A stretch of DNA of 64,000 bases from Clostridiales bacterium (GTDB lineage Bacteria; Bacillota; Clostridia; Peptostreptococcales; Anaerovoracaceae). The notes below the pieces were generated by a model that searched no databases, had not been told where the DNA came from, and worked only from the letters and a program-made list of their open reading frames with translations. The stretch is taken from assembly GCA_009776955.1 (NCBI GenBank), contig WRMW01000008.1, positions 18,945-82,944 on the forward strand, given 5' to 3'. Shown here piece after piece: positions 33,262 through 43,467 of the stretch. A program made the position numbers and the translations under genes. Numbering within the stretch: position 1 is the first letter of the stretch; every line of letters starts with the position of its first letter.

Positions 33262-35187
33262 ATGAAATTATTGGAATCGATCAAAATCAACAATATGGAA
33301 TTGCGTAACCGCATCTTTATGCCGCCGATGGAGACGCGGCTCAACACGGTAGACGGCGATGTGACAAGCGAAATGCTTGACTACTATGCGGTGCGGGCGC
33401 AGGGCGGCGCGGGGCTGGTCGTGGTGGAGAACACGTTTGTGGACGCCAAGGAGAGCCGCTCGTCGCTGATATCGTCTGGCTTGTATTCGGATCATTTGAT
33501 ACGCGGAAAGAATCTGCTTGCGGAGGCAATAAAAGGCCACGGCGCAGCGGCGGTAATACAGCTTTCCCACGGCGGGAGGCAGTGTACGGCGGCGGCGAAC
33601 CCCTTGCAGCCGGTGGCGCCCTCCACTGTGATGTGCAATGTGACTGGGCGTATGCCGCGGGAGCTCCCAATTGCTGAGATACATGAGATAGAGGACGCTT
33701 TTGCACAGGCGGCGCGGCGTGCGAAGCAGGCCGGGTTTGACGGGGTGGAGATACATGGCGCCCACGGCTACCTTGTGTCGTCGTTCTTCTCGCCGTATAC
33801 AAACCGCCGGACGGACGAATACGGCGGGAGCATGGAGAACAGGGGCAGGCTTGCGAAAGAGATACTTGAGAAAGTGCGTGCGATAGTCGGCGCTTATTTT
33901 ATCGTGGGCATACGCATGAACGGCAGCGAGTTCTATCCCGATGGCGGCCTGACCGAAGCTGAGTCTCCCTTGCTTGCGAAGATGTTCGAGCCGTACGTGG
34001 ACTATATAAGCGTTTCCGGCTCCACGTACGAGACCGGCGCTTTGTGGAATATCGCCGCCATGTATGTGGGCGACGGGCCGATGGTGTTTTTGGCCGATGC
34101 GATAAAAAAGGTGGTGGACGTGCCAGTAGTGGCAGTGGCGTCGCTCGATGCCGCCGCTGCGGAGCGGGTGCTTGAGGAAGGCAAGGCGGACATGGCCGCG
34201 CTCGGAAGGGCGCTTATAGCCGACCCTGAGCTTCCGAACAAGCTTGCTCAGGGGCGCGCCGAGGACATCCTGCCGTGCTGCCGTGGCAACGAGGGCTGTA
34301 TCACAAGGTTTTACGATGGCAAGTCGATACGCTGCGAGCTGAACCCGGCGTGCGGGCGTGAGCGTGCGTACGGTCTTGCGGGAGCGGCGCGGAAAAAGGT
34401 GGCGGTGATAGGCGGCGGCATCGGGGGCATGGAGGCGGCGCGGGTCGCAGACCTTGCAGGGCATGGCGTGACGCTTTATGAAAAGACCGGTGAGCTAGGC
34501 GGGCACCTTATAGAGGGCAGCGTGCCGGACTTCAAGGAAAAGACGGGGCATTATCTGGAGTGGCTGAAAAGGCAGGTCGGCAAGGGCGGCGTCAAGGTCA
34601 GCCTGAACACGGAGATAGCGCCGGATGACATCGCCGGCATGAGCGTGGACGCCGTAATAATCGCGGTCGGCTCGGAATATATTTCACCGAATGCATTCGG
34701 TATCGAGCGCGCCGTCTGCGCCAAGGACGCGTTGATGGACGGCGTGGCGGCAGAAAGCGTCGCGGTGATAGGCGGCGGGCTTATAGGCTGCGAAACGGCG
34801 CTGATGCTTGCCGAGCAAGGCAAGAAGGTGACAGTGCTTGAAATGCTAGGCGATATAGTGCCTGGCCACGAGGCGAACGCAAAGGCCGGCCTCGTGCATA
34901 GAATGAAAGCGGCGGGCGTGGATGTGCGCCTGAACACAAAGGTCGCCGGCATAGGGGATGGCCATGTCGAATGCGAGGGCGGCGAACGCATCGAGTGCGG
35001 CGACGTGGTCAACGCCGCCGGCCTGAAAGCCAGGAAAGACCTAGCGGGGCAGCTGGCGGCAAAGACCGCCGCCGCAGGCAAGGAAGCCTATATCATCGGC
35101 GACTGCAAAGAGGCGCGAAAAATCTACGATGTGACGCACGAAGCATGGCAGGCCGTCCTGCGTATTGGCGAAAAACCGTTTGTCTAA
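33262..35187 (+). CDS. Old-Yellow-Enzyme/FAD-dependent reductase (2,4-dienoyl-CoA reductase / BaiCD type)
   Basis: 641 residues from ATG 33262 behind AGGAGGCGG. The N-terminal TIM barrel (about 1-350) binds FMN, with IKINNMELRNRIFMPPMETRL, the HGGRQ site, and the catalytic HGAHGYLVSSFFSPYTNRR. A 4Fe-4S site follows with CCRGNEGCITRF and CELNPACGRE. The C-terminal half is a pyridine-nucleotide/FAD module with KVAVIGGGIGGMEAAR and an internal AVIGGGLIGCETALML. Members reduce C=C bonds conjugated to carbonyls, including enoyl-CoA and bile-acid enones. It is a cytoplasmic single gene; the substrate cannot be told. Confidence 0.92.
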   Translation: MKLLESIKINNMELRNRIFMPPMETRLNTVDGDVTSEMLDYYAVRAQGGAGLVVVENTFVDAKESRSSLISSGLYSDHLIRGKNLLAEAIKGHGAAAVIQLSHGGRQCTAAANPLQPVAPSTVMCNVTGRMPRELPIAEIHEIEDAFAQAARRAKQAGFDGVEIHGAHGYLVSSFFSPYTNRRTDEYGGSMENRGRLAKEILEKVRAIVGAYFIVGIRMNGSEFYPDGGLTEAESPLLAKMFEPYVDYISVSGSTYETGALWNIAAMYVGDGPMVFLADAIKKVVDVPVVAVASLDAAAAERVLEEGKADMAALGRALIADPELPNKLAQGRAEDILPCCRGNEGCITRFYDGKSIRCELNPACGRERAYGLAGAARKKVAVIGGGIGGMEAARVADLAGHGVTLYEKTGELGGHLIEGSVPDFKEKTGHYLEWLKRQVGKGGVKVSLNTEIAPDDIAGMSVDAVIIAVGSEYISPNAFGIERAVCAKDALMDGVAAESVAVIGGGLIGCETALMLAEQGKKVTVLEMLGDIVPGHEANAKAGLVHRMKAAGVDVRLNTKVAGIGDGHVECEGGERIECGDVVNAAGLKARKDLAGQLAAKTAAAGKEAYIIGDCKEARKIYDVTHEAWQAVLRIGEKPFV

Positions 35188-35315
35188 GGCGAAAAACCGT
35201 AGATTCAATCAGCAGTATGTAGAATAATGTAGGAAAATATGCGATAATTGTACTCGTGGGTGTGTAACCTGCACGTTTTCGTGTGCAAAAAACGCATCCG
35301 AATCGGAGAGTGGAT

Positions 35316-38300
35316 TTGAGCGTAAGGCGAGAGGTTTTTCATAGGTTTGTTGCATGGGGGCTAACGTTCGCCTTGGTGGCTGCGATAGCCTCTGTAGGCA
35401 CGTTCGCGGAAACCGATCAGGGCGAGGTTGCTTCTGGCATTGCGATGGGCGAAGCGGAACAGTCCGACGAAGCGGAACAACCCAGCGAGCAGGGCGAAGC
35501 CGATGATGAAGGCACCGATGACATTGGCGACGACGGCGCTGACAATGAGGGCTACCCGGAAGCGATCACTCCCGCGAATGATGTCGATGACAATCCTGAT
35601 CAAGAAGCATTGGATCAAATAATGGCATTGATGTCCGATGACGAGCCAGATGAGAGTGCCTACGACGGCTACATAGTTGTAGTAAAACCTGAAGAAGTTT
35701 CAGGCGATATGGCTGGGGCGGCATCGGAAGACCCGGTCGCGGGCAACCTCTTTGCTGTCGAATCGCCAGAGGAGGCGCTGGAGTTCGCCGAGCCCGAGCA
35801 GATAATAGCCATAGAGCCTAACTTTATCCTTATGCCTCTTGAATTTCCCCAGACCGCGCCAGAAGATCCCTACTATAAGGATGGTCTCCAGTGGAATCTT
35901 AGCGGAGACTTCGGCGTGGATGCGCTCGGTGCGTGGAGCCGCGAGCTATCAGGTACGGGTGTGCGCGTGGCGGTGATAGATTCTGGCATCAAGGAGCATG
36001 AAGACATGGAGCCAATCAAGGACGGGTATAGGTTTGGCAACAGCGGCACCCTGCTTGGAACTTTCGCCCAAGGCGGCTATGCGGTGGTGGACGATGATTA
36101 TCTGAGTACTCACCGATCGGCGGGGCATGGCACTTTTGTCAGTTCAATGGTGTCTGCCAAGACCAACAACGGAGTGGGGATAGCGGGGCTTGCCTACGGT
36201 GCGGAGGTAGTCCCGTACAAAGTGCTGGGACGTACGCTGAACGCGAGTTTTCTAGACCTTGCGGCGGCGCTTAACCATATAGCGCAGCACAATGAGCAAA
36301 ACCCTGAATCGAAAATAGAAGTTGTCAATATGAGCCTAGGGGCGGCGTCGTCGGCGAAGCCGACTTCGCTTCAGGGAAGCATCGACGCGTTGGACGAGCA
36401 AGGAGTCATCATGGTGGCTTCGGCAGGGAACGGCGCTGACAACAACACAACTAATATAATGTATCCGGCGGGCAATGACAGCGTTGTTGGCGTCGCATCA
36501 ATTGATGAAGACGGAATAAGGGCGGACAATTCCCAGACAAACGACTCTGTTGATATCGCAGCGCCTGGAGTATTGATATACGGGCTTTCGTATGCAAGCC
36601 CGACGTCCTACAGGACTATGAGCGGCACATCTATGGCGGCGCCGCAGGTAGCCGCTGTTGCTGCGCTGGCCAAGGAGATGGATCCTGATATCGACCACGA
36701 GGAATTCATGGACTTGCTTGAAAGGACAAGCAAGGCGCCTACGGACGGCGATACAGGCAAGACGCCGGAGTACGGCTTCGGGCTGCTTGACGCGGCGAGC
36801 CTCGTCAAAGAATATAACCGCTACACAATAAAGCACTCATACGACGACGTGATAGACGAATCGCTGACAGTGAGAGGCTATGCAAAAACGGATGAGCAGT
36901 CGTTTACTGCATCTCTCGCAATGGCGGATGTGGGAGACCCGAAGCGCGGATATATGGTCGAGAGCTGTACGCTTAACGGGGTGCCGATTGACCTCTCGCT
37001 GACCTATGTCTTGGTTGAAGACGAGGATGTGCTTGTGGTGGACTACGTCATTGACGAAGGGCAGTTGTGCACCATCGAGTTTGAATACGAGATACATAAT
37101 GACTCCCTTGACGGCACAGATGCGGAAATCACTGCGACGTATGATGACGCGGCGATAGAAAGCGGCGATGTGGTGTTCAAGGGCGGAGAGCTTGTCGTCA
37201 CCGTGGAGGCTGAGGGCGCGGATGCGTACGCATACGCTTGGGCGGTAGACGGTGAGCCGGTTTCGGCTGACGGGGCAAGCTATAGCATGTTCTTAGGCGA
37301 CGGGGACTATAAGTCGGTAGAGGTTTTCTGCAAAGTGCGAGGGGTGAGCTTGCCGGCTGTCATTACGGAGTCCTTGCCGGACGGCAAGGTGGGCGAGGAG
37401 TACAATGCGACGCTGGAGGCTACGGGGACAGAGCCCATAGAGTGGGGCATTGCGGGCGGCAGCGAAGCCGGTGGCCTCTGGATCGGCGGCGGCATGCCGG
37501 GCGGCCTTTCACTCAACTCGCAGACCGGTGAAATCTCCGGGATGCCGACTGCGGAAGGCATATTCAGCTTCACCGCAATGGCGGGCAATATAGCCGGCGA
37601 TGACACAATGGAGCTTTCCATTAAAATCGATGCCGTTCCAGAGCCGGATATGACCGCGACTCTTAGCCTGATGCCGTCCCATGCCATAATTTTCGATATA
37701 GGCGAAACGGCGGTCTTTGAAGCGTTTTACAGCGCGGATGCATACGATCCCGAGCTGGTCAAGTGGGAAGCGGAGGGCGATGCGGGAGATTTCATCACCA
37801 TAGACGATTCCGGCAAGGCCATCGCCTTGGTGCAGGCTACGATAGACGGGCTTTCCGAGGCGAGGACGGTACGGATAAGGGCTACTTACAACGAAGCGTA
37901 TATCGCTACTGCGACGGTGACGCTGCTCCCGCCGGACGAGGGCGAGGATGACGGCTCTCCCGCCGTTCGGCTGCTCGCAACCAAGGCCACCATAAACCTT
38001 GCAAAAACGGAAGGGACGATGGTGCCCTTGCATATCACAAGGCGGCTAGAGCCGCCAAGCGGTGGTGGCAATGGGACTTACGATGTCGTGTTCACGGGCA
38101 AGGGCGCCGAAAGCTTTACAGGCTTTGTCCGAGACAGCAGGTTTTTGGAGATACTTGCCGCAGAGGGCACGAAGAAGGGCACGTACAAGAAAATAGGGGT
38201 TGAGATCAACGGCGTTTCCGCTGGCACGATGACGCTTGCCGTCAATGAAAAATTTCCAAAGATCAAGATAGTGACGGAGCGGCTGAACCTTTCGCGTCCA

Positions 38301-39923
38301 GAGGATATCGCACGGGTCACGGCAACAAGCAACGACGGCGCCATATGCACGGTCGAACGCATCGAGGTCGTGTCCTCGAACAAAGCTTCGTATGTGGCCG
38401 TGCAGGGCGTGGACGGCAGGGACGGCTTGATGCTCACCTCTACTGCGAAAAAAGGAAGCGTCAGAGTGGAGGTGACGGTCAAGGCGGCAGGCTACGAAAG
38501 GCTTTCCAAAAATGGAAGCCCGACAGAGGGCACAAGTTTCAGAGCCACGGTAAAAATAGTAAACGACGTGCCGAGGCTCAGGCTTTCGACAAGCTTATTG
38601 AGGATGGCGGGCACGGCGCCGGCAACAGTCCGACTGGAATCGGCAGTCAAAAAGAGGGCGCTCGAAAGCTGGGGCGCAATAACGGCGATAAGGCTTGCCA
38701 AAGCGGGCGAGCTTACAGCGTCGCAGACCAAGAAAGCCCTTGGCGGCATTGTTTTGGAGCGTACGGGAAAAGATGCGTTTGCCATAAACTTTGACCGTCC
38801 AGAGGATGTCAAGGCGGGTACAGTCTTTGTCGCGGTGGATATTGACGGAGGAGCGAGGCCTGTCATTCTGCCTCTTACGATGAAAACAATAAACCCTGCC
38901 AAATCCACGATGACCGCCAGCCCCAGAAGCGTCGCATGGAACAGGAACCAGCCGAATGAGACGACACCCATAGCACTCGGCTCGAACCAGAGCAATCTTG
39001 TATTTGAAGCGGGGAATATTGGGGTGGAGCTCGTCACTGGCAGCGGCAAGTCGGAAAAAGTCGGCACGCTCCCGTTGTATATAGATATAGCGGAACGCCT
39101 CGACAACCAAGTGGTGCTTAGCCTGAACAATGGCGAGCTTGAAGACCATCTTGGCAATGGCGGCACGTGGCCTAAGGGCGGGAAACACAGGCTTAGGATA
39201 GCCGACGATGCCACCGGAAAGAAGGTGCATGTGACCCTCACGATTGCCGACCGGCCTGCTTCGGCAATCATCTCCCTTAGGGGCAGGATAGATATCGCAA
39301 ATCCGGATTCGGCCATAACGGCGACTGTGCGGTTGCGGAACACCACGGCGCCCGTAAGAAGCGTTGCGCTCAGCAGTAGCGACTTTGAAGCCCGGTACAG
39401 CGAGGGCAATACCTTTGCCATCATGGCAGGCCATAGGTTTGTCGTGCCGGTCAAGCAAAGCGTCACTGCCACGATCACGCTAGAGAACGACGAAGTCCTG
39501 ACCCGTAACATAAACATAACTCCAAGACAGGGCACTCTCAGGGCGTGGCAGAGCAGAAGCGCCGTGACCTTGTACAAGGATAGGCCTCTGGAAGGCGAGC
39601 AAGTGGGTCTAAAGCTGAGGAAGCCGGACGGCGCAGTGCTCGGCGTGGTGCAGATACGTGAAGCGAGCCAAAAGCCCTTTGTGGGCGACGGCTTCAGGCT
39701 TGAGCGGAACGGCGCAAACGACTGGAGCATCTATTTTGCGTGGGGCGAGCCTCCGATACCCGCAAAAGGCAGTAAACTGGCTTCGCGATACACCGTCGGG
39801 ATAGAACTTTGGGCTGAGGGGACTTACAGGATGGAAGGCGGACGCGCGGCCCCGCTTAGGGATGATCGGAATCGAGCAAAAACCAAACCGAGAATCGTAA
39901 ACGTCCGTGTGAATATCCGGTAG
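35316..39923 (+). CDS. Giant secreted subtilisin-family (S8) protease with Ig-like repeats
   Basis: 1535 residues if started at TTG 35316, which has GGAGAG six bases upstream (the track uses a GTG at 35283 without one). A signal peptide (FVAWGLTFALVAAIASVGTFA) is followed by an acidic region (Glu/Asp-rich, about 35-110) and a propeptide. The catalytic domain has the full triad: Asp222 in VAVIDSG, His271 in GHGTFVSS and Ser439 in SGTSMAAPQ. After it come Ig-like/He_PIG-type domains (LPDGKVGEEYNATLEATG, GLSLNSQTGEISGMPTAEG) and several copies of a beta-rich module of about 100 residues (ATKATINLAK, VTERLNLSR, LSTSLLRMAG, ASPRSVAWN). No LPXTG or membrane anchor ends it, so it is either released or held non-covalently. 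The target protein is unknown. Confidence 0.88.
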   Translation: MSVRREVFHRFVAWGLTFALVAAIASVGTFAETDQGEVASGIAMGEAEQSDEAEQPSEQGEADDEGTDDIGDDGADNEGYPEAITPANDVDDNPDQEALDQIMALMSDDEPDESAYDGYIVVVKPEEVSGDMAGAASEDPVAGNLFAVESPEEALEFAEPEQIIAIEPNFILMPLEFPQTAPEDPYYKDGLQWNLSGDFGVDALGAWSRELSGTGVRVAVIDSGIKEHEDMEPIKDGYRFGNSGTLLGTFAQGGYAVVDDDYLSTHRSAGHGTFVSSMVSAKTNNGVGIAGLAYGAEVVPYKVLGRTLNASFLDLAAALNHIAQHNEQNPESKIEVVNMSLGAASSAKPTSLQGSIDALDEQGVIMVASAGNGADNNTTNIMYPAGNDSVVGVASIDEDGIRADNSQTNDSVDIAAPGVLIYGLSYASPTSYRTMSGTSMAAPQVAAVAALAKEMDPDIDHEEFMDLLERTSKAPTDGDTGKTPEYGFGLLDAASLVKEYNRYTIKHSYDDVIDESLTVRGYAKTDEQSFTASLAMADVGDPKRGYMVESCTLNGVPIDLSLTYVLVEDEDVLVVDYVIDEGQLCTIEFEYEIHNDSLDGTDAEITATYDDAAIESGDVVFKGGELVVTVEAEGADAYAYAWAVDGEPVSADGASYSMFLGDGDYKSVEVFCKVRGVSLPAVITESLPDGKVGEEYNATLEATGTEPIEWGIAGGSEAGGLWIGGGMPGGLSLNSQTGEISGMPTAEGIFSFTAMAGNIAGDDTMELSIKIDAVPEPDMTATLSLMPSHAIIFDIGETAVFEAFYSADAYDPELVKWEAEGDAGDFITIDDSGKAIALVQATIDGLSEARTVRIRATYNEAYIATATVTLLPPDEGEDDGSPAVRLLATKATINLAKTEGTMVPLHITRRLEPPSGGGNGTYDVVFTGKGAESFTGFVRDSRFLEILAAEGTKKGTYKKIGVEINGVSAGTMTLAVNEKFPKIKIVTERLNLSRPEDIARVTATSNDGAICTVERIEVVSSNKASYVAVQGVDGRDGLMLTSTAKKGSVRVEVTVKAAGYERLSKNGSPTEGTSFRATVKIVNDVPRLRLSTSLLRMAGTAPATVRLESAVKKRALESWGAITAIRLAKAGELTASQTKKALGGIVLERTGKDAFAINFDRPEDVKAGTVFVAVDIDGGARPVILPLTMKTINPAKSTMTASPRSVAWNRNQPNETTPIALGSNQSNLVFEAGNIGVELVTGSGKSEKVGTLPLYIDIAERLDNQVVLSLNNGELEDHLGNGGTWPKGGKHRLRIADDATGKKVHVTLTIADRPASAIISLRGRIDIANPDSAITATVRLRNTTAPVRSVALSSSDFEARYSEGNTFAIMAGHRFVVPVKQSVTATITLENDEVLTRNINITPRQGTLRAWQSRSAVTLYKDRPLEGEQVGLKLRKPDGAVLGVVQIREASQKPFVGDGFRLERNGANDWSIYFAWGEPPIPAKGSKLASRYTVGIELWAEGTYRMEGGRAAPLRDDRNRAKTKPRIVNVRVNIR

Positions 39924-39951
39924 CGTATAGGCCAAGGGGGGAATCTGAGGC

Positions 39952-42900
39952 ATGAAACGGTTGCAACTCAATAAAGTTATTTCGATATTGTTGCTATCGG
40001 CGATGATGGCGATGTTTGTGCCGTTGTCGGGCATGGCGCTGATGGATGCCGGCGAAGGAATAGGGTCGGATGCCGGCGGCGAAACGGAGCACGGCGGTGG
40101 AGCGGAGCACGGCAACGAATCAGATGCGAGGCCGGATGCCCACGACTGCCTGGACGGGGATGGCGAAGCTCCGGAATGCGATTTGGAGCATGGCGAAGAA
40201 GCTGATATAGAAGCAGGCATAGAAGCGGATGTAACAGATGAAACACTCACAGACGGGGACGGTATTCTCGAACCGCCCATGGTGCAGGCTTTTGCAGGGG
40301 ACTCGGAAGAAAGCGACGAGGAGCTGGCGCCGCTGGCAGACCATCCCTGGAGCGGCTCTACTCCGCCCACGGTCGCTGGCGGCGATACGGTGACGCTCGG
40401 CGGCTCGCCGTCCGGCACGCTTGACATTCCGATCGGCGCGACCGTCACCATGAACGGCGTGGCCGCAGAAACAACGGCAGGTCTTACCCTGAATATCGGC
40501 GCGGGAGCGACAGTTATATGGGACGCGATCCTTGCCGGCTCGTCGTCGGCGTACCTCGTATCCCTGACAGGAAGCGGCACGTTCGAGATGAGGGAATCGA
40601 AAATTGCGAATATGGGGACGCCGGGCGGCGGCATAAGCATAGGGGGCAATGTGGCCGTCAATATCGGCAGCGGCGCCTCGGTTTTCTCCGATGTGCGCGG
40701 CAACCCCATCCGTGTCAATGCGGGTGGCGTCACCATCACCATAGGCCCTGGCGGGCTGGTCGAGAGCCTTGGGGCGAACTCCGCCGACCCCAACGCCGCC
40801 ATACAGGTCAATAATAATTTGCCGAACGTCACCATAAACGTGAACGGCGGCTCAGTGGTTTCAACGAATGAAGGCTATGCGATCAATGATGGCGCGGGGA
40901 CGGCTGAGGTCGGCAACACCACCGTTATCAATGTCCGCAGCGGCGTGGTAAGCGCCGACCGAGCCTGCGCGATTCACTCCACAGGTTCGGGTTCCGTCGC
41001 GAATATAAGCGGAGGCTCGGTGTCGAACGCCGCCGCCAACAATCTCAACCCCGCAATCAACATGAACGCCGGCTCAGGCTCCGGCATCGACAATATAAAT
41101 ATCAGCGGCGGCACGGTGCAGTCGAGGACGGCTGCGGGGTGGGCTGTTCAGACGAAAGGCAATGTGGTGGTCAGCGGCGGCCTTGTCACCGCAGTGAACG
41201 GGCGCGCGATAAACCTCGCCGGCATGACGTCCAAGGCCACGGTCACGGACGGAAGGGTGGAGGCGACAGGCAACGGCACGGCCATAAGCACGTCGACCAC
41301 AGCCCTAGGCGAAGTGGTCAATACCTCCGTGGTCGTATCGGGCGGGGCGGTCTGTTCGGAAGCCGGCCTTGCGATCAATGTCACGGGCGCGAACTCCATC
41401 GTCGAGGTGAGCGGCGGCTCGGTTTCGACTGAGGCTACGATGTCCACGGCCGCCGCCCAAAGGCACGCAATCAATGCATCGGGGGCGAACTCTTCCGTCA
41501 CGGTGAGCGGCGGCGAAGTCACCGCCACCTTCGGCAGGGCAATAAACGCCGCTGCGGGCGTCACGGTAGGCGACGGGTTTGTGTTCGCATATGGCACGGG
41601 GATGGCCGATGTGGTGCAGGGCTCCCCTTTCGCCGGGCCTTCCCTGCCCGCAATAGTGGTGGCATGGAATCAGGCGGCAGGGCGAAGGACATACTTGTCG
41701 ATGCCGATAAACCATCAAGACTTGGTTTTTATGCCTGAAGAGTTAAGCCTTAGCGATTTCTCGTGTTTTTGGTATAACGACCCGGCCACAGACAGCGCGG
41801 GAATCCGTTATATAGTGACCGCCCCGACTTCCAATGTGGGATTCTTCCCGATAGATATTGTGACCATAATCAGCGACTACGGCCTGATTTTCGACGCGAG
41901 CGACGGCAGGATGTATATGAACAATACCGGTTCCGGCGTGCCAGGGGGCGAGAATGGCGAGTTCACTGCAGGCAGGGGGTCTGTATGGGACGGGGCGCCG
42001 GCGATTCTTACCCTGAACGGCTTCTTCTGGGCTACTGCCGCCCCGATCGCGTTGACTATTATAAACGGCAACACGGAGATTGTGGCGACGCCCGGGACTT
42101 TCAACGGTTTTTCCGTAATCGGCTCGCAGGCGAGCGGCAATTCTGTTGGCATGTCCGCACCAGGTCTTGATATCACGATAGGGGGCGGCGGGAATATGAG
42201 CGTCAGCGCTGGAGAGGCCGCAGGCTCGTCTTTCGGGATAGATTGCGACGGCCTCATTTTCGGCGGCGGGACGCTGACTGCCCAAGGCTATACGAGGGCG
42301 TTGAATGCCGACAGCTTCGGCGACACGACCGATGCCTATAGATATTGGTGGGATACCGGGTACAACGATCCTGGCGGCACGGGGACGGTATACGCCGCCG
42401 ATGCCCCGCCGCCCCTTAATACGCCATATAGCCAAGACCCGTCCCACAGGTATGTCAAGTTCACCACGGTCCCGTTTGCGGTGGTGGATGACGTGAGCGT
42501 CACAGGATTGACGGGCACCCCGCTCATTACGGTACCGCAGCCGCAGAGGGCGAGGCTGACGATAAGCGGCGACAGCGTTTCGGCGGGCGGGCTTTCCGGC
42601 GTGGATGCCGGAAGCTGGTTCGCATATCTGCCTGCGGGAGTGACGGTTACTGCAAGCGCTTCGCCTGGCGGCACCCACGTCATAGAACTTACGTTTACGG
42701 GAACGCCGCTGGAAGCATCCGTTTCAGTGTTTGACATTGTAATACCCGGAAGCGCACTTGCAGGGGGCGGAAGCCTTGCTGTGTTTTTCAACCCTGACGC
42801 GGGGTTCAATATAACGGCGATTTATGATCTGCTCGTGACTGCCGGCGACGGCGGCGCCATAGCGGACATCAGCACAAGCACAGGGAAGTACCGTGCTGCC

Positions 42901-43257
42901 ACCGCCATAAGCGTGTCGGCAAATGCGGATGCAGGCTACCGTTTCACACAATGGACGGCAAGCGGCGTGGAATTGGGGAGCGGGGCAGCAAGAACGGCCA
43001 CAGTAGCGTTCCCCATGCCTGCCGAGAGGGTGGTCCTTACGGCCAACTTTGCGCGCATAACTCCCCCGGGCGGCGGTGGCGGCGGCGGCGGCGGGCATCA
43101 TATAGTTTCCGGTGCAGATGCGGCTCTGCCGCGCACTGGCGACGATAGAAACATGCAGGGCTGGGTGATGGCGCTGCTGGCATCTGTGATGGGGCTGGTC
43201 TTTGTCGGTATTTTCGTTGCTTGGAAAAAACGGTTTGACATAAACCAGGGTTTTTAG
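39952..43257 (+). CDS. LPXTG-anchored beta-helix surface protein
   Basis: 1101 residues. A signal peptide (KVISILLLSAMMAMFVPLSGMA) is followed by an acidic stalk. Residues from about 130 to 550 form many short repeats of the VSGGxVxxxxGxAIN type, as in right-handed parallel beta-helix adhesins. Further beta domains follow, then a bacterial-repeat domain (YDLLVTAGDGGAIADISTSTGKY ... ANADAGYRFTQWT). A Gly run precedes the sorting signal LPRTGD (from about residue 1059), a hydrophobic span and the tail WKKRF, so sortase anchoring to the wall is expected. It lies 28 bases after the subtilase, suggesting a two-gene surface operon. Binding partner is unknown. The promoter of rplM starts inside its 3' end. 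Confidence 0.9.
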   Translation: MKRLQLNKVISILLLSAMMAMFVPLSGMALMDAGEGIGSDAGGETEHGGGAEHGNESDARPDAHDCLDGDGEAPECDLEHGEEADIEAGIEADVTDETLTDGDGILEPPMVQAFAGDSEESDEELAPLADHPWSGSTPPTVAGGDTVTLGGSPSGTLDIPIGATVTMNGVAAETTAGLTLNIGAGATVIWDAILAGSSSAYLVSLTGSGTFEMRESKIANMGTPGGGISIGGNVAVNIGSGASVFSDVRGNPIRVNAGGVTITIGPGGLVESLGANSADPNAAIQVNNNLPNVTINVNGGSVVSTNEGYAINDGAGTAEVGNTTVINVRSGVVSADRACAIHSTGSGSVANISGGSVSNAAANNLNPAINMNAGSGSGIDNINISGGTVQSRTAAGWAVQTKGNVVVSGGLVTAVNGRAINLAGMTSKATVTDGRVEATGNGTAISTSTTALGEVVNTSVVVSGGAVCSEAGLAINVTGANSIVEVSGGSVSTEATMSTAAAQRHAINASGANSSVTVSGGEVTATFGRAINAAAGVTVGDGFVFAYGTGMADVVQGSPFAGPSLPAIVVAWNQAAGRRTYLSMPINHQDLVFMPEELSLSDFSCFWYNDPATDSAGIRYIVTAPTSNVGFFPIDIVTIISDYGLIFDASDGRMYMNNTGSGVPGGENGEFTAGRGSVWDGAPAILTLNGFFWATAAPIALTIINGNTEIVATPGTFNGFSVIGSQASGNSVGMSAPGLDITIGGGGNMSVSAGEAAGSSFGIDCDGLIFGGGTLTAQGYTRALNADSFGDTTDAYRYWWDTGYNDPGGTGTVYAADAPPPLNTPYSQDPSHRYVKFTTVPFAVVDDVSVTGLTGTPLITVPQPQRARLTISGDSVSAGGLSGVDAGSWFAYLPAGVTVTASASPGGTHVIELTFTGTPLEASVSVFDIVIPGSALAGGGSLAVFFNPDAGFNITAIYDLLVTAGDGGAIADISTSTGKYRAATAISVSANADAGYRFTQWTASGVELGSGAARTATVAFPMPAERVVLTANFARITPPGGGGGGGGGHHIVSGADAALPRTGDDRNMQGWVMALLASVMGLVFVGIFVAWKKRFDINQGF

Positions 43258-43264
43258 GTATACT
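43235..43264 (+). promoter_or_regulatory. rplM-rpsI promoter
   Basis: A perfect TTGACA (43235-43240), an 18-base spacer and TATACT (43259-43264). The -35 hexamer lies within the last codons of the LPXTG gene and the -10 just past its stop, so ribosomal transcription starts about 200 bases before rplM. Confidence 0.75.
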
Positions 43265-43269
43265 CCCCT

Positions 43270-43467
43270 TTGCGTGCCTGAAAAGGCAGGCGTGGTACAG
43301 GCTGGACATCAAACCGGCCGAGGCCAAGACGTTAGCGGCTCCGGGAGACCGGATAGCGGCGCCGAAAAAGATTGGGGAGGGTGCGGACAGGTTCCGTGCG
43401 TACCGCAATCGGAGTAGGCAGAGACGGGACTCTAAAGCAGGGTTCTGCAATACGGAGGTTCAGAAAA
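43270..43467 (+). promoter_or_regulatory. Structured leader of rplM-rpsI
   Basis: About 200 untranslated bases with at least three clear hairpins: GCCT-GAAA-AGGC, GGCTGG-(8)-CCGGCC and CCGG-GAGA-CCGG, two of them with GNRA tetraloops. No ORF is convincing. L13 operons in Firmicutes have a known leader RNA used for autoregulation; whether this is the same class cannot be decided by eye. Confidence 0.5.

Noticed and set aside
38492-40835. Minus-strand ORFs of about 400 residues opposite the surface proteins
   Set aside because: They are open frames caused by base composition; the plus-strand products have signal peptides, domains and an LPXTG signal.
40990-41600. Repetitive DNA considered as a CRISPR-like array
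   Set aside because: The repeats are degenerate, in frame, and encode beta-helix turns (VSGGxV); there are no constant repeats with unique spacers.
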